Origin: Chloroflexota bacterium
Lineage (GTDB): Bacteria > Chloroflexota > Dehalococcoidia > Lucifugimonadales > Lucifugimonadaceae
DNA length: 46,159 nucleotides
Reading direction: 5' to 3'
Assembly: GCA_018649665.1 (NCBI GenBank)
Contig: JABIHL010000073.1
Location: 1-46,159 of the forward strand
Shown: positions 8,250 through 17,540 of the stretch, piece after piece
Numbering within the stretch: the stretch's first letter is position 1
Layout of the letters: every line of letters starts with the position of its first letter
Notes under the pieces: model-generated
Told to the model about the DNA's origin: nothing
Database searches by the model: none
Seen by the model: the letters and a program-made list of their open reading frames with translations, nothing else
Translations under genes and position numbers: made by a program

Positions 8250-9833
8250 ATGCTGCAACTACTCATTCACAACGCCAAAATTATTGATGGCACAGGCTCC
8301 CCTTGGTTTAGGGGCGCTGTGCTGGTCGAAAACAACACGATATCGATCAAGCGTGGGGCGTTCGATCCTGCTGAATACGAGTCGGAACGTGTGATCGATG
8401 CTGAAGACAAAGTGGTCTGCCCTGGTTTTGTCGATCTTCACTCGCACGCCGGTCTCACAATTCTTGGCGAGCCACATCACGATCCAAAAGTACGACAAGG
8501 CGTCACCACCGAACTGGTGGGTATCGACGGTATCTCTCACGCTCCGTTCAAAACACGCGATGAGCTAGAACGATACATCTGGATGGATGCAGGTTTGAAT
8601 TGGTATCCGCCTGATCCTGATTGGCTCACGACTCAAGAGTTGCTGAACAAATACGATGGCACTGTAGCTGTGAACATCGCATACATTCTGGGCAACTCGC
8701 CGGTCCGGATCTGGGCGACTGGTTGGGACGATCGACCTGCCACACAGCCCGAGATAGAGAACATGAAAGCCGTCATTCGCGAGTCGATGGAAGAGGGCGC
8801 ATGGGGGATTTCGACCGGACTCGACTATCCGCCCGGTGCGTTTGCGTCCACGGAAGAATTGATTGCGATCTCGGAACAAGCCGCCGCTATGGGTGGTTTC
8901 TATCACACTCACGCACGCGCTTCGTTGAAGTCTCAAGGTACATACGCACCTTGGGAGGAGGCAGTCGAGATTGGTCGTAAGTCGGGCATACCGATTCACT
9001 TGACGCACTATCGACAACCGAAGCAGGGCGAAGGCTCGCATCACGATTATCTTGGCTTGGTCGAAGATGCTCGTGCAGAAGGTATCGACGTTACGTTCGA
9101 TTGCTATACGTATCCGTATTCAGGAACCTCGGTAACGATTCAACTGCCGTTTTGGGCGAAAGATGGCGGTCCTGAGCGAACAATGGCTGCACTCGCTGAT
9201 CCGGATGATCGAGCAAAGATGAAACGTGAGTTGAATTCACGCTCGGATATTCAGTCGATCTGGCGAGAACGTTGGTTGCACAATTTCAGGCAACCGCAAA
9301 ATGAAAAATATGATGGCAAGTCGATCTTGAACATTTCCGAGATGAGGGAACAAGATCCCGCGGACGCTTTGTTCGATCTCCTATTGGAAGAACGTCTCGG
9401 CATTAGCGAGGTTGGAACGGGGACCAACACTCACACACTGCCAGCGTTTGTGTCGCATCCGTTTGGGATGATCGCTTCGGACGCTATTCTTTTTGGTGAA
9501 TATCCGAATCCTCGAACTTACGGTTGTTTCCCGGTCGTTTTGGCTGAGTTCGTTCGAGCGGAAAAGCATCTCAAACTCCCAGAGGCGATTCGCAAAATGA
9601 CATCGTTCCCGGCGCAGAGGCTCGGACTCACGGATCGGGGAGTACTTCGTGATGGTTTCAGAGCCGATATCGTAATATTCGATCCCGACACGGTACGAAC
9701 GGATGCCACAAAGGATGACCCGAAACACTATCCGGTTGGAATCGATTACGTGATCGTTAATGGTGAAGTGGTCATCGAGAACGGAACAAATACAGGGGCT
9801 ACCCCGGGTCGTGCGTTACGACGGGGGCACTAA
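8250..9833 (+). CDS. N-acyl-D-amino-acid deacylase family amidohydrolase
   Basis: This is 527 residues from the ATG at 8250 (MLQLLIHNAKIIDGTGSPWF). The track start at 8166 adds 28 residues that do not resemble the family's conserved beginning and overlaps the opposite gene's region. It is an amidohydrolase-superfamily TIM barrel with the metal motif DLHSHAG, later histidines in PIHLTHYRQP, and the catalytic aspartate in SHPFGMIASD. The C-terminal beta-sandwich returns with LRDGFRADIVIFD. Family members hydrolyse N-acyl-D-amino acids, D-Glu derivatives or related amides. The lack of a signal peptide points to a cytoplasmic enzyme. Use on D-amino acids from peptidoglycan or marine organic matter is inferred. 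Confidence 0.87.
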   Translation: MLQLLIHNAKIIDGTGSPWFRGAVLVENNTISIKRGAFDPAEYESERVIDAEDKVVCPGFVDLHSHAGLTILGEPHHDPKVRQGVTTELVGIDGISHAPFKTRDELERYIWMDAGLNWYPPDPDWLTTQELLNKYDGTVAVNIAYILGNSPVRIWATGWDDRPATQPEIENMKAVIRESMEEGAWGISTGLDYPPGAFASTEELIAISEQAAAMGGFYHTHARASLKSQGTYAPWEEAVEIGRKSGIPIHLTHYRQPKQGEGSHHDYLGLVEDARAEGIDVTFDCYTYPYSGTSVTIQLPFWAKDGGPERTMAALADPDDRAKMKRELNSRSDIQSIWRERWLHNFRQPQNEKYDGKSILNISEMREQDPADALFDLLLEERLGISEVGTGTNTHTLPAFVSHPFGMIASDAILFGEYPNPRTYGCFPVVLAEFVRAEKHLKLPEAIRKMTSFPAQRLGLTDRGVLRDGFRADIVIFDPDTVRTDATKDDPKHYPVGIDYVIVNGEVVIENGTNTGATPGRALRRGH

Positions 9834-9888
9834 TTCCGGTTGAATTAGTCTTTACGATCTCTTGATGCTCTCAACTTGGACTGAACTG

Positions 9889-9905
9889 CCTTGTTCAACA
9901 CAAGG
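9889..9905 (+). terminator. Weak hairpin with short T-run after the amidohydrolase gene
   Basis: CCTTGT and ACAAGG pair around a 5-nt loop and are followed by TATTTTCG. It is a short stem with a broken T-tract, so it is only a candidate terminator between the amidohydrolase and lepA. Confidence 0.35.
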
Positions 9906-9924
9906 TATTTTCGTGATTAACCAC

Positions 9925-9930
9925 TACTAT
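9925..9930 (+). promoter_or_regulatory. -10 box of a probable leaderless lepA promoter
   Basis: TACTAT ends 7 nt before the lepA ATG, and no Shine-Dalgarno precedes the start. The -35 region is not recognisable. Confidence 0.45.
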
Positions 9931-9937
9931 TGAATAC

Positions 9938-11773
9938 ATGTCGCAAGATAACGTCCGTAATTTCTGCATAATCGCCCATATCGATCACGGCAAGTCAACG
10001 CTTGCCGATCGCCTGATCGAACTCACTGGGGCCGTGTCAGAACGAAAAATGACCGCACAGCACCTCGATACGATGGAGCTGGAGCAGGAACGCGGCATCA
10101 CTATCAAGGCGCAGGCAGTTCGCCTTCAGTATCAGGCAAATGACGGGGTTGAGTATCAGTTCAATCTGATCGACACTCCCGGTCACGTCGATTTCGCCTA
10201 CGAGGTATCTCGGTCACTCGCCGCCTGTGAAGGCGCTGTGCTATTAGTCGACGCTACTCAGGGTATTCAAGCGCAGACGATTGCTAACGTCTATCTGGCG
10301 CTGGAAAACGATCTTGAGATCATCCCGGTCCTCAATAAACTCGATATGCCGGCTGCTCAGCCTGAACGGGTGATGACCGAGCTCGAACAAACATTCGGCT
10401 ACGGTGAAGATGAAGTCCTGAAGATCTCGGCAAAAACCGGAGACGGTGTCGACAAGTTGCTAGAGCAGATCGTTAGCCAAATCGCTCCTCCGGTTGGTCG
10501 GGTTGACGATAAGTTCCGCGCACTAATATTTGACTCGAAATACGACCAATTCAAAGGTGTGATCGCCTATATTCGTGCGATGCACGGCTCGCTCAAATCT
10601 TCGGATCGCGTAAGGCTCATGGGCACTGGTGTTGAGGCAGAGGTTCTCGAAACGGGTTTCTTCAGTCCGGTCTTAGAAAAAACCAAGGGCCTTGAAACTG
10701 GTGAAGTCGGATACGTAGCTACCGGTCTAAAAGATGTGAAGGCCGTACGCGTTGGCGATACGATGACAGTGTCGACAGATCCTGCTGACGAACCTCTTCC
10801 GGGCTACGCTCCACAGAGTCCGATGGTGTTCACAGGGATATTCCCCACTGAGGGTGAAGACTACCCAGAACTACGTGATGCTCTCGATAAGTTACAGCTC
10901 AACGACGCCGCACTCGTGTTCGAGCCTGAATCATCGGCTGCTCTCGGCTTCGGCTTCCGCTGTGGCTTTTTAGGCTTACTGCACATGGACATCGTGCAGG
11001 AGCGACTAGAACGTGAGTATGGGCTTGGTCTGATCGCAACGGCACCGAGCGTGAGTTACGAAGTTCTGCTTAAGAGCGGTGATTCGATCACAATAGACAA
11101 CCCGTCTAAACTCCCCGACCACAACCAGCTCGCCGACATTCTTGAACCATGGGTGAATATCACCATCGTGACGCCGGGACGCTACATTGGCAACATCATG
11201 GAATTGGTTACGACCAAGCGTGGTGAGTACAAGAAGATGGAGTATTTAGAACCGGCTTCGAATGATGCTGACGGGGGTACTATTCGTGATGCTCGGGTAC
11301 TGCTCGAATACGATATTCCGCTCTCAGAAATCCTCGTTGATTTTCACGACAAGCTGAAGTCCGGTACTCAGGGCTACGCGTCGATGGACTATTCGAGGAT
11401 TGACAACCGGTCGGCTGATCTAGTGAAGTTGGACGTTCTCGTAAACCACGAGCCGGTCGACGCACTTTCGATGATTACTCACCGAGACAATGCTGCTCCG
11501 TTTGGACGTGCCTTGACGTCGAAATTGAAAGACCTTATTCCTCGACAGATGTTCGCAGTGCCAATTCAGGCTGCTATCGGCGGCAAGATCGTCGCTCGTA
11601 CCAACGTGAAAGCGCTCCGCAAGAACGTTTTGGCAAAGTGTTACGGAGGTGACATCACTCGTAAACGCAAGCTGCTTGAGCAGCAGAAAAAAGGCAAGAA
11701 ACGTCGAATGAAGATGGTTGGTTCGATCGAAGTGCCACAAGAAGCGTTTATGGCAGTTCTGACTCTCGACTAA
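9938..11773 (+). CDS. lepA: Elongation factor 4 (LepA), ribosome back-translocating GTPase
   Basis: This 611-residue protein matches the family length. The GTPase motifs are in order: [10 protein letters not shown] (G1, residues 13-22), an RGITI switch, DTPGHVDF (G3) and NKLD (G4). The LepA-specific C-terminus is present, with [12 protein letters not shown]-like and [16 protein letters not shown] segments and the conserved basic tail [23 protein letters not shown]-like block. It binds ribosomes in the cytoplasm and is thought to remodel mistranslocated or stalled complexes and to aid subunit maturation. The gene stands as the first of a plus-strand run with an MFS gene 33 nt downstream. Identification is secure. 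Confidence 0.97.
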   Translation: MSQDNVRNFCIIAHIDHGKSTLADRLIELTGAVSERKMTAQHLDTMELEQERGITIKAQAVRLQYQANDGVEYQFNLIDTPGHVDFAYEVSRSLAACEGAVLLVDATQGIQAQTIANVYLALENDLEIIPVLNKLDMPAAQPERVMTELEQTFGYGEDEVLKISAKTGDGVDKLLEQIVSQIAPPVGRVDDKFRALIFDSKYDQFKGVIAYIRAMHGSLKSSDRVRLMGTGVEAEVLETGFFSPVLEKTKGLETGEVGYVATGLKDVKAVRVGDTMTVSTDPADEPLPGYAPQSPMVFTGIFPTEGEDYPELRDALDKLQLNDAALVFEPESSAALGFGFRCGFLGLLHMDIVQERLEREYGLGLIATAPSVSYEVLLKSGDSITIDNPSKLPDHNQLADILEPWVNITIVTPGRYIGNIMELVTTKRGEYKKMEYLEPASNDADGGTIRDARVLLEYDIPLSEILVDFHDKLKSGTQGYASMDYSRIDNRSADLVKLDVLVNHEPVDALSMITHRDNAAPFGRALTSKLKDLIPRQMFAVPIQAAIGGKIVARTNVKALRKNVLAKCYGGDITRKRKLLEQQKKGKKRRMKMVGSIEVPQEAFMAVLTLD

Positions 11774-11806
11774 TTGCGATAGTGTGCTCAGAATGACGGG
11801 CAGATC

Positions 11807-13048
11807 ATGACCTCAAGCCCGACAAGTTCTACATTCTCTCGCCCGCGTGGTCCACTAGCCGCGTTCGCGTTCCCTAAGTTTCGACGTATCTGGTTGGCTT
11901 CAGTCATATTCTCTCTAGGTAACTGGGGAGAACGTCTGGCGACAGGCTGGGTTGTTCTCAACGAAACCGATGATGTCTTTCTCGCGGCCGCAACGTTCGC
12001 TGTACGCCAGGCACCGCAACTAATTTTTGCGCCGATCGGTGGAGCCGTCGCCGATAGATTCTCACGCGGGAAAATCGTGCTTGTAGTCGGCATTTACAAA
12101 GCGTTGATCCTCACAGCGCTGGCGATAATCGCTGCGAACGGCCTTGAACCGCTCTGGTTGGTGTTTGTAATACTTGGATTTTCGGGAGTAGGTCTTTCGT
12201 TCGAGTTGCCAGCGATACAGGGCATGGTCACAAGCTCGGTACCCAGAGCATTTCGGATGAACGCTGTGGCTGTGCAATCAACCGGAATGCGTGCCGTTGG
12301 GGCACTTGGAGCGTTGGCAGCCGGATTTGCAATCAGTTCGCTAGGCGTTCCGTTTACATTCTTGGCATCAGGAAGCACGTTTGTAGCCGGAGGAGTCCTC
12401 TCACTATTTGCGAATAGAGGACTTCAGACTCGATCACTAGTGAAAACAGAGTCAGTTGTGCGAGACGTTATTGACGGCCTGAAGTTGATGTCGACGTTAC
12501 CCATCGTGAGAATGATTCTGATCACCGCTGTTTTGGTCGAGATATTTGGGTTCGCCTATGGCGCTGTCATGCCCGCAGTTGCGAAAAACGCGCTGAACGT
12601 CGATTCGGAGGGACTGGGCACTCTCACCATGATGGCGGGATTTGGATCGGTAATTGGATCGGTATTTTTGATGATTCTCGGCAATTATCGTCGTAAAGGC
12701 TTGTTGCTAATTGGTATTGCGATTACCTACGGAACGTTCTTGGCAACGTTCTCGGCACCCGGCTCATATGCAGCAGCGTTAGTGCTGATTATGGGAGTCG
12801 GAGCATCGGCGGCAGCGTTCGATGCGATGCAATGGACTCTGCTTCAACTGAACGTTCCAGATGAAATGCGCGGCCGAGCTGTTGGCGCTTGGGTGTTCGC
12901 TATCGGCTTCGGCTGGATCGGACATCTCGGCATGGGAGCGGTTGGAGAAGCAGTTGGCGTTCAAACGGCACTAGCCGGAGCCGGAATTTTCGTCGTGCTC
13001 ACCGGTATTGCGGTGTACTTATTCTCGCCATCGATGAGACGAATCTAG
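11807..13048 (+). CDS. Major facilitator superfamily transporter
   Basis: This 413-residue, strongly hydrophobic protein has about 12 predicted membrane segments. A short charged N-terminus precedes the first (FRRIWLASVIFSLGNWGERLATGWVVL). The loop PIGGAVADRFSRGKI between segments 2 and 3 matches the MFS signature with its DRxxR/K core. It resembles the EntS/MFS_3 type of putative exporters. It follows lepA by 33 nt and is convergent with galU. No substrate can be read from sequence or context. A cytoplasmic-membrane location is expected. Confidence 0.85.
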   Translation: MTSSPTSSTFSRPRGPLAAFAFPKFRRIWLASVIFSLGNWGERLATGWVVLNETDDVFLAAATFAVRQAPQLIFAPIGGAVADRFSRGKIVLVVGIYKALILTALAIIAANGLEPLWLVFVILGFSGVGLSFELPAIQGMVTSSVPRAFRMNAVAVQSTGMRAVGALGALAAGFAISSLGVPFTFLASGSTFVAGGVLSLFANRGLQTRSLVKTESVVRDVIDGLKLMSTLPIVRMILITAVLVEIFGFAYGAVMPAVAKNALNVDSEGLGTLTMMAGFGSVIGSVFLMILGNYRRKGLLLIGIAITYGTFLATFSAPGSYAAALVLIMGVGASAAAFDAMQWTLLQLNVPDEMRGRAVGAWVFAIGFGWIGHLGMGAVGEAVGVQTALAGAGIFVVLTGIAVYLFSPSMRRI

Positions 13049-13053
13049 CGTCT

Positions 13054-13073
13054 CTCTCGTTAGTCGGCGAGAG
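13054..13073. terminator. Short hairpin at the convergent MFS/galU junction
   Basis: CTCTCG (13054-13059) pairs with CGAGAG (13068-13073) around an 8-nt loop that includes the galU stop. It may serve as a compact bidirectional stop in an 11-nt intergenic gap. No T-run follows on either strand, so support is weak. Confidence 0.25.
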
Positions 13074-13950
13074 CCTGCTTCACGATTTCGGCTAATTCAG
13101 GATCCTGCTTAGCAACGTGAATAGCCGCCTGGAGCATTCCTCCGGGATTGCCCGTGTCGGCATGGAAGCCACTAATTTCTCTCGCATGAATCGGATTGTT
13201 TCCGAGTAACGACGCGATAGCGTCGGTTATCTGCACTTCGCCTCCGACACCTTCATGTTCCTCTGAGAGATAGTCGAATACTGCGTTGTCGAGTAGGTAA
13301 CGGGCGACTATCGCGAGATTGCTCGGAGCGTCTTTTAGCGCAGGTTTCTCGACTAGAACATCGACTTTGTGAACACCGTCTCCAACAGATTTTCCGCCAA
13401 TAACGCCTTTGGTGTGAATAATCTCGCCGGCCGTCTCGCTCACAGCGATTACCGAGCCACCGTGCTCTCGATACACCTGCATAAGTTGCTCGGTCGCGGA
13501 AACATCGTTGATGATGACATCGTCGGGGAAAATCGTTACGAACGGCTCTCCGTCGCAGAATTCACGTGCCTGCAGTATGGCGTGGCCCGGACCCTTTGGA
13601 TCGTGCTGATAAACAGTCGTCACGTTCACAAGTGATGCGATCTCTATCTGCTTTTCTAATAGATCGTCACGTCCTCGTGACTTGAGCTCACGTTCAAGTA
13701 CTTCCTGACTGCCGAAGTAATCTGCAACCGATTCCATGCCCGGCGACATAACGATGGCGATGTCGGTCACTCCAGCTTCGGCAGCTTCACGAACGGCGTA
13801 TTCGATCACCGGAACGTTCAGTACGGGGAGCAGTGGCTTAGGCACTGTGCGGGTTGCAGGAAGGAACCGAGTACCAAGCCCACCAACGGGAATGACCGCT
13901 TTGGTTATAGCCGGGGGTTTGCTTGAAAGATTGGGCGACTGATTAGACAT
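13060..13950 (-). CDS. galU: UTP-glucose-1-phosphate uridylyltransferase
   Basis: This 296-residue nucleotidyltransferase makes UDP-glucose from UTP and glucose-1-phosphate. The N-terminal signature GGLGTRFLPATRTVPKPLLPV is the GalU form of the nucleotide-binding loop. It is followed by VIEYAVREAAEAG, YQHDPKGPGHAILQA, and an FPDDVI segment that supplies metal-binding aspartate. VEKPA and the C-terminal FHADTGNPGG also fit GalU. UDP-glucose would feed envelope glycans such as those of the 33-40 kb cassette. The ATG has no Shine-Dalgarno; a TAGAAT box lies 6 nt upstream. Confidence 0.93.
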   Translation of the reverse strand: MSNQSPNLSSKPPAITKAVIPVGGLGTRFLPATRTVPKPLLPVLNVPVIEYAVREAAEAGVTDIAIVMSPGMESVADYFGSQEVLERELKSRGRDDLLEKQIEIASLVNVTTVYQHDPKGPGHAILQAREFCDGEPFVTIFPDDVIINDVSATEQLMQVYREHGGSVIAVSETAGEIIHTKGVIGGKSVGDGVHKVDVLVEKPALKDAPSNLAIVARYLLDNAVFDYLSEEHEGVGGEVQITDAIASLLGNNPIHAREISGFHADTGNPGGMLQAAIHVAKQDPELAEIVKQALAD

Positions 13951-13956
13951 ATTGGG

Positions 13957-13962
13957 ATTCTA
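13957..13962 (-). promoter_or_regulatory. -10 box of a probable leaderless galU promoter
   Basis: TAGAAT on the minus strand ends 6 nt before the galU ATG, so the transcript would begin at or very near the start codon. No Shine-Dalgarno is present. Confidence 0.45.
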
Positions 13963-14031
13963 TCGGGAATCGCAGCCGTTTTCGTGTTGCATTTCAGCGA
14001 CTATTTGCCGGGTGGGTAGTACGATTAAGGT

Positions 14032-14290
14032 GATCGTGCTAGGTGGGGCGTTAGCGGTGCCCTGTACTCGTAATCCGCTTTAGCGAGACTGAATGCTCTG
14101 TCGAGATTGTTCGCATGTGGCCTCTGGTGTCAGTATTTAGATATTGAGAGCCTGGTCCTGCGCGGCGAGACCTCGTGAACTCCGTCAGGACCGGAAGGTA
14201 GCAGCGGTAAGCGATAAATCTCGGGTGCCGTGGGAATGCCGGGTTTGAGTCGATATTGGCACTTATGCTTCAAGCAGCAACCGACACGGA
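14032..14290 (+). ncRNA. ffs: Signal recognition particle RNA, large bacterial type with Alu domain
   Basis: The S-domain hallmark GTCAGGACCGGAAGGTAGCA (14184-14203) is the SRP RNA helix 8 core that binds Ffh. Upstream, AGCGGTGCCCTGTACTCG and TAATCCGC (14053-14078) match the Alu domain of Bacillus-type large SRP RNA, with GGGC/GCCC and CTCG/CGAG short helices. The long helix 5 is supported by GTGTCAGTAT (14128-14137) pairing with ATATTGGCAC (14252-14261), and further out by GATTGTT with AGCAACC. Ends are estimated from these pairings; a T-rich stretch follows at 14303-14312. It partners Ffh and the FtsY encoded at 32274 in co-translational membrane targeting. Confidence 0.88.
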
Positions 14291-14387
14291 GATGCACGGT
14301 CATATTTTTCTTTCTGCACTGCACGCCACAAGATGTATCACCGATCACTCGATGATCGGTGGTAACAATCCCGGGTTGGAATAGCCT

Positions 14388-15242
14388 GTGTCTGCACAAC
14401 GGCTGGGTCAGCATTTTCTCGAAGACACAGACGTAATTAACTCGATTATCGCCGCGGCTGATCTGAGCAGCGACGATACCGTTGTCGAGGTCGGACCGGG
14501 TCGAGGCGCACTCACCGGTCATCTTGTTGAGCAAGCTGGACGTGTACTTCTCTTAGAGTTCGACGAAGACCTTGCCGACCGGTTGGCCCAGAAGTACGAA
14601 TCTAACGAAAACGTACGGGTGTTGAACGCAGATGCCAGAGATTTCGGATCAGATGTTGATCCGTGGACGCGCGAGGGTGACTACAAGGTAATTGCGAATC
14701 TTCCCTACTACGCTGCGAACCCGATTACTCGGAACTTCCTAGAATCGACACGCCAGCCGACCGCAATGGTCATCATGATCCAACGTGAGGTTGCCAACGA
14801 CATGGCAGCGAAACCGGGCGACATGAGCCTGCTTTCATTAGCGATACAGATCTACGCGACGGCGGAGCACGTCGTTGACGCGCCACCCGAGTGTTTCAAC
14901 CCGCCTCCAAAAGTTCACTCCACCGTCATCAAACTGACTCCGACGAATGAAACTCAGATCACTTTTGAGTCAGAGGATGATTTCTTTAAACTGGCGCGTA
15001 GCGGGTTTAAAAGTCCTCGTAAGCAACTTCACAATTCGCTGTCGGACGGTCTATTTATTCCTCTTGACGATGCACGGGAGCTAGTTGAGAAAACTGGATT
15101 CGAGTCTTCACGTCGTCCTTCTACTCTTTCACTTTCCGACTGGCAGATTCTCTACGATGTCTGGGTAGAAGCCGGACGACCGCTTCAAGTCAAAGGGTCG
15201 GTACGTCGAAAACGTCAAAACCGCCAGAACAATGCGCCGTAG
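14388..15242 (+). CDS. rsmA: 16S rRNA adenine-N6-dimethyltransferase (KsgA/RsmA)
   Basis: This is 284 residues from a GTG at 14388. It dimethylates the two adjacent adenines of the 3'-terminal helix 45 in 16S rRNA using SAM. The start SAQRLGQHFLEDTDV is the family's QNFL-type opening. SAM motif I is VEVGPGRGALT (residues 34-43) and the adenine-binding motif IV is NLPYY (104-108). The conserved PPPKVHSTV block and the RSGFKSPRKQLHN-like C-terminal segment follow. It overlaps ispE by 11 nt if the ATG at 15232 is used; the rsmA-ispE pairing is common in bacteria. Confidence 0.95.
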   Translation: MSAQRLGQHFLEDTDVINSIIAAADLSSDDTVVEVGPGRGALTGHLVEQAGRVLLLEFDEDLADRLAQKYESNENVRVLNADARDFGSDVDPWTREGDYKVIANLPYYAANPITRNFLESTRQPTAMVIMIQREVANDMAAKPGDMSLLSLAIQIYATAEHVVDAPPECFNPPPKVHSTVIKLTPTNETQITFESEDDFFKLARSGFKSPRKQLHNSLSDGLFIPLDDARELVEKTGFESSRRPSTLSLSDWQILYDVWVEAGRPLQVKGSVRRKRQNRQNNAP

Positions 15243-16161
15243 TTCGAGAACGAACGAGCTTTTAGTGAGCAATCAGATTTCAATTACAGAAAAAGCATTC
15301 GCCAAGGTCAATCTCACTCTTGAGATTCTCGGGAGGCGCCGCGATGGCTTTCACAACCTGGCCTCAGTAATGCAGACCGTAGATCTGTTCGACACGATCG
15401 AATTCTCCGAGTCTGAAGAAGTAATCGTGACTTGCGATGATAAAGAAATCACCCCCGAGATAAATCTCGCATCCAAAGCAGCATCTGTACTTCAGCAGCA
15501 GGCTGGAATTGCAGATGGCGCGACGATTTCAATCAAGAAGAACATCCCGGTTTCGGCAGGTCTTGGTGGCGGATCGACCGATGCTGCAGCTGCTCTTAGA
15601 GGGCTTAACAAGCTTTGGAAGCTCGGCCTTTCTCTAGACGAACTCACCGAGATCGGGGCCGAAATCGGATCTGACGTACCGTTTATAGTGCGCGGTGGAA
15701 CGTCGTTAGTTCAAGGTAGGGGAGAGGATGTGACTCCGATTACCCCCGCCGAAGTGCCGAAATTTCTGATTCTGACTCCTGAAGTTGATCTGGAAAATCC
15801 GACTGCGAAGACGGCGTCAGTTTTCTCTCATGTGAATGAATCGATGTTCACCCGAGGGAATCTCACTCACAAGCTCGCTGCCCGAATCCGAGCCGGTGGC
15901 GACTGCCCACCGGAGTTCTTCTTTAACCAGTTTGGAACTATCACCGAAGAGCTCTTCCCCGGCTGGAGCAACGATCGTGATCTGATTATGTCGTTTGGCG
16001 CTCGGGACGTGATGCTGTGTGGTGCTGGACCATCGATGTTTACGGTTCCGCCATCCAAAGAACTCGGCACAGCGTGGCATCTGTTGCTGTCGACCGTTCA
16101 CCGCAAACGTTCGTTCTTGGTCGACCCTGCCCCGGCTATTTCTGATGGAACGGTAGCGTAG
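15232..16161 (+). CDS. ispE: 4-diphosphocytidyl-2-C-methyl-D-erythritol kinase
   Basis: This GHMP-family kinase phosphorylates CDP-methylerythritol in the non-mevalonate isoprenoid pathway. Signature segments are AKVNLTLEILGRRRDGFHNL near the N-terminus, the ATP loop PVSAGLGGGSTDAAAAL, and IGSDVPFIVRGG. It is 309 residues from the ATG at 15232. An in-frame GTG at 15265 would start eleven codons later and leave a family-typical lead before AKVN; neither has a clear Shine-Dalgarno. It lies directly before a small membrane protein gene with no spacing. Confidence 0.93.
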   Translation: MRRSSRTNELLVSNQISITEKAFAKVNLTLEILGRRRDGFHNLASVMQTVDLFDTIEFSESEEVIVTCDDKEITPEINLASKAASVLQQQAGIADGATISIKKNIPVSAGLGGGSTDAAAALRGLNKLWKLGLSLDELTEIGAEIGSDVPFIVRGGTSLVQGRGEDVTPITPAEVPKFLILTPEVDLENPTAKTASVFSHVNESMFTRGNLTHKLAARIRAGGDCPPEFFFNQFGTITEELFPGWSNDRDLIMSFGARDVMLCGAGPSMFTVPPSKELGTAWHLLLSTVHRKRSFLVDPAPAISDGTVA

Positions 16162-16599
16162 ATGGAAGAGCCACTACGCACTGTAATCGCCGGCATGATC
16201 GGCGGAGCGCTGATGGGAATGATATTTGTCACCCATCTGGCGTTGTTGCTCGTCTACAACCCACCCAAGGCATTGGCGGAACGAGCTATCGAGTCGAGCG
16301 TGTCGAATCTGATCACGATTTCCGCGTTGGTCACGTTTTTGGGCTGGAACTTACTTGCCATCGTCATGGCGTTCGCCGCTCAGGCCACTCGATCTAGTGA
16401 AAGCACACAAATTTCGATTGCTCCTTCTCCGGTGTATCTATTCGTGGTCTTATTTGTAGTTCTGTTCATTTCGATTCCAGCATTTATATTCTTCAGAGAT
16501 CGAAAACAGCACCTTCTGGGCGAAATATTGGTTTTCATCGGAATATTCGGATTTCTGATTCCAAATTTGGTTGTAGCTATACAACGTTCGCAGATATAA
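16162..16599 (+). CDS. Small membrane protein, unrecognised
   Basis: This 145-residue protein starts at the base after the ispE stop, so it is likely co-transcribed and translationally coupled. Four hydrophobic segments are visible, near residues 7-32, 45-72, 88-110 and 118-140, separated by short polar loops (NPPKALAERAIE, RSSESTQ, RDRKQH). I do not recognise the family and cannot assign a function. Codon use looks like the neighbours'. Confidence 0.7.
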   Translation: MEEPLRTVIAGMIGGALMGMIFVTHLALLLVYNPPKALAERAIESSVSNLITISALVTFLGWNLLAIVMAFAAQATRSSESTQISIAPSPVYLFVVLFVVLFISIPAFIFFRDRKQHLLGEILVFIGIFGFLIPNLVVAIQRSQI

Positions 16600-16712
16600 C
16601 CAATTCTCACTGCCTATTGCGTTCTGATGGGGCTAAACTTGCCGGGCTTATTTGAGCGGTAGCGAACAACTGAAGCTGCCATGAAGTTTGGTTCACAAAG
16701 GTCTACTACGAA

Positions 16713-17540
16713 ATGTCCATGCGATTCGCCAACCGGTTCGACGGTCAAGTTGCTCTACTCACCGGGTCCGCTGCTACCAATAAAGACGAGTTGATGGGGT
16801 TTGGGGGAGCTACAGTTTGGCGTTTTCTTGAAGAGGGCGGCAAAGGCGTTGTTATCACCGACGTTCAAGACGAGATCGGCGAGAAGTCGGCTCAGCAACT
16901 CCGTGATGCTGGACACGACGCTATCTACTTGCACCTTGATGTAACGGTAGAAGAAGAGTGGAAAACCGTGGTTGAGGCGACCATGGAGCACTTTGGGCGA
17001 CTCGATATTTTGGTAAACATCGCCGGCATTCTTGATCCCAAGTCGATTCTCGAAATCGAGACAGCCGTGTGGAAGAAGACGATGGAAATAAGCACCGTCG
17101 GAATCTTCTTAGGCACTCGTGCTGTTGCGCCTTCAATGGAGAAGTCGGGCGGTGGATCGATCGTCAACCTAGCATCTATGGCTGCCAAACAGGGCTCAGG
17201 ATCCTACGGATCGGCGTATTCGTTCTCACGAGGCGGGATGCACAACTTCACGATGTCGTCTGCGCTTCAGCTTTCGCAACTTGGTATTCGAGTCAACACG
17301 ATCATGCCGGGTTGGGTGCACACTCCGTTCACTGACTATCTGTACAGCGACCCTGAGCAGAGCAAGTACCGAACTGACCGCGTTCCGCTGCGACGTTGGG
17401 GTAAGCCTGACGATATCGCAGGTGGCATATTGTTCTTAGCTTCAGAAGATGCGTCATACATGACCGGTGCCGAGCTTCTAATGGACGGCGGCGTGAGCGC
17501 AGGATCAGTACGTCCTGCGAACCCGAAGGCGTCTGAATAG
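16713..17540 (+). CDS. Atypical short-chain dehydrogenase/reductase with YxxxR active site
   Basis: This 275-residue SDR-fold protein has the expected order: cofactor loop, NIAG (usually NNAG, residue 102), active-site Ser155, Tyr169, then PGWVHTPF and the C-terminal MTGAELLMDGG. Two features are unusual. The glycine loop is TG followed by ten residues before GFGGA, seven longer than TGxxxGxG. The catalytic lysine of YxxxK is Arg173 (YSFSR, codon CGA). Either the enzyme works with arginine or the chemistry differs from classical oxidoreduction. It stands between ispE's operon and a bidirectional terminator. A substrate is not readable. Confidence 0.83.
   Translation: MSMRFANRFDGQVALLTGSAATNKDELMGFGGATVWRFLEEGGKGVVITDVQDEIGEKSAQQLRDAGHDAIYLHLDVTVEEEWKTVVEATMEHFGRLDILVNIAGILDPKSILEIETAVWKKTMEISTVGIFLGTRAVAPSMEKSGGGSIVNLASMAAKQGSGSYGSAYSFSRGGMHNFTMSSALQLSQLGIRVNTIMPGWVHTPFTDYLYSDPEQSKYRTDRVPLRRWGKPDDIAGGILFLASEDASYMTGAELLMDGGVSAGSVRPANPKASE

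Noticed and set aside
8142-8258. Longer starts for the ketopantoate reductase-like gene (8258) and the amidohydrolase (8166)
   Set aside because: The two extensions overlap each other on opposite strands and add non-conserved residues; the shorter starts give family-typical N-termini and leave a promoter gap.
8565-9044. 159-residue minus-strand ORF inside the amidohydrolase gene
   Set aside because: It is entirely antisense to a well-supported enzyme and shows no motifs.
14130-14534. 134-residue minus-strand ORF across the SRP RNA and rsmA
   Set aside because: It is antisense to a highly conserved structural RNA and to the rsmA N-terminus; its translation is a by-product of those sequences.
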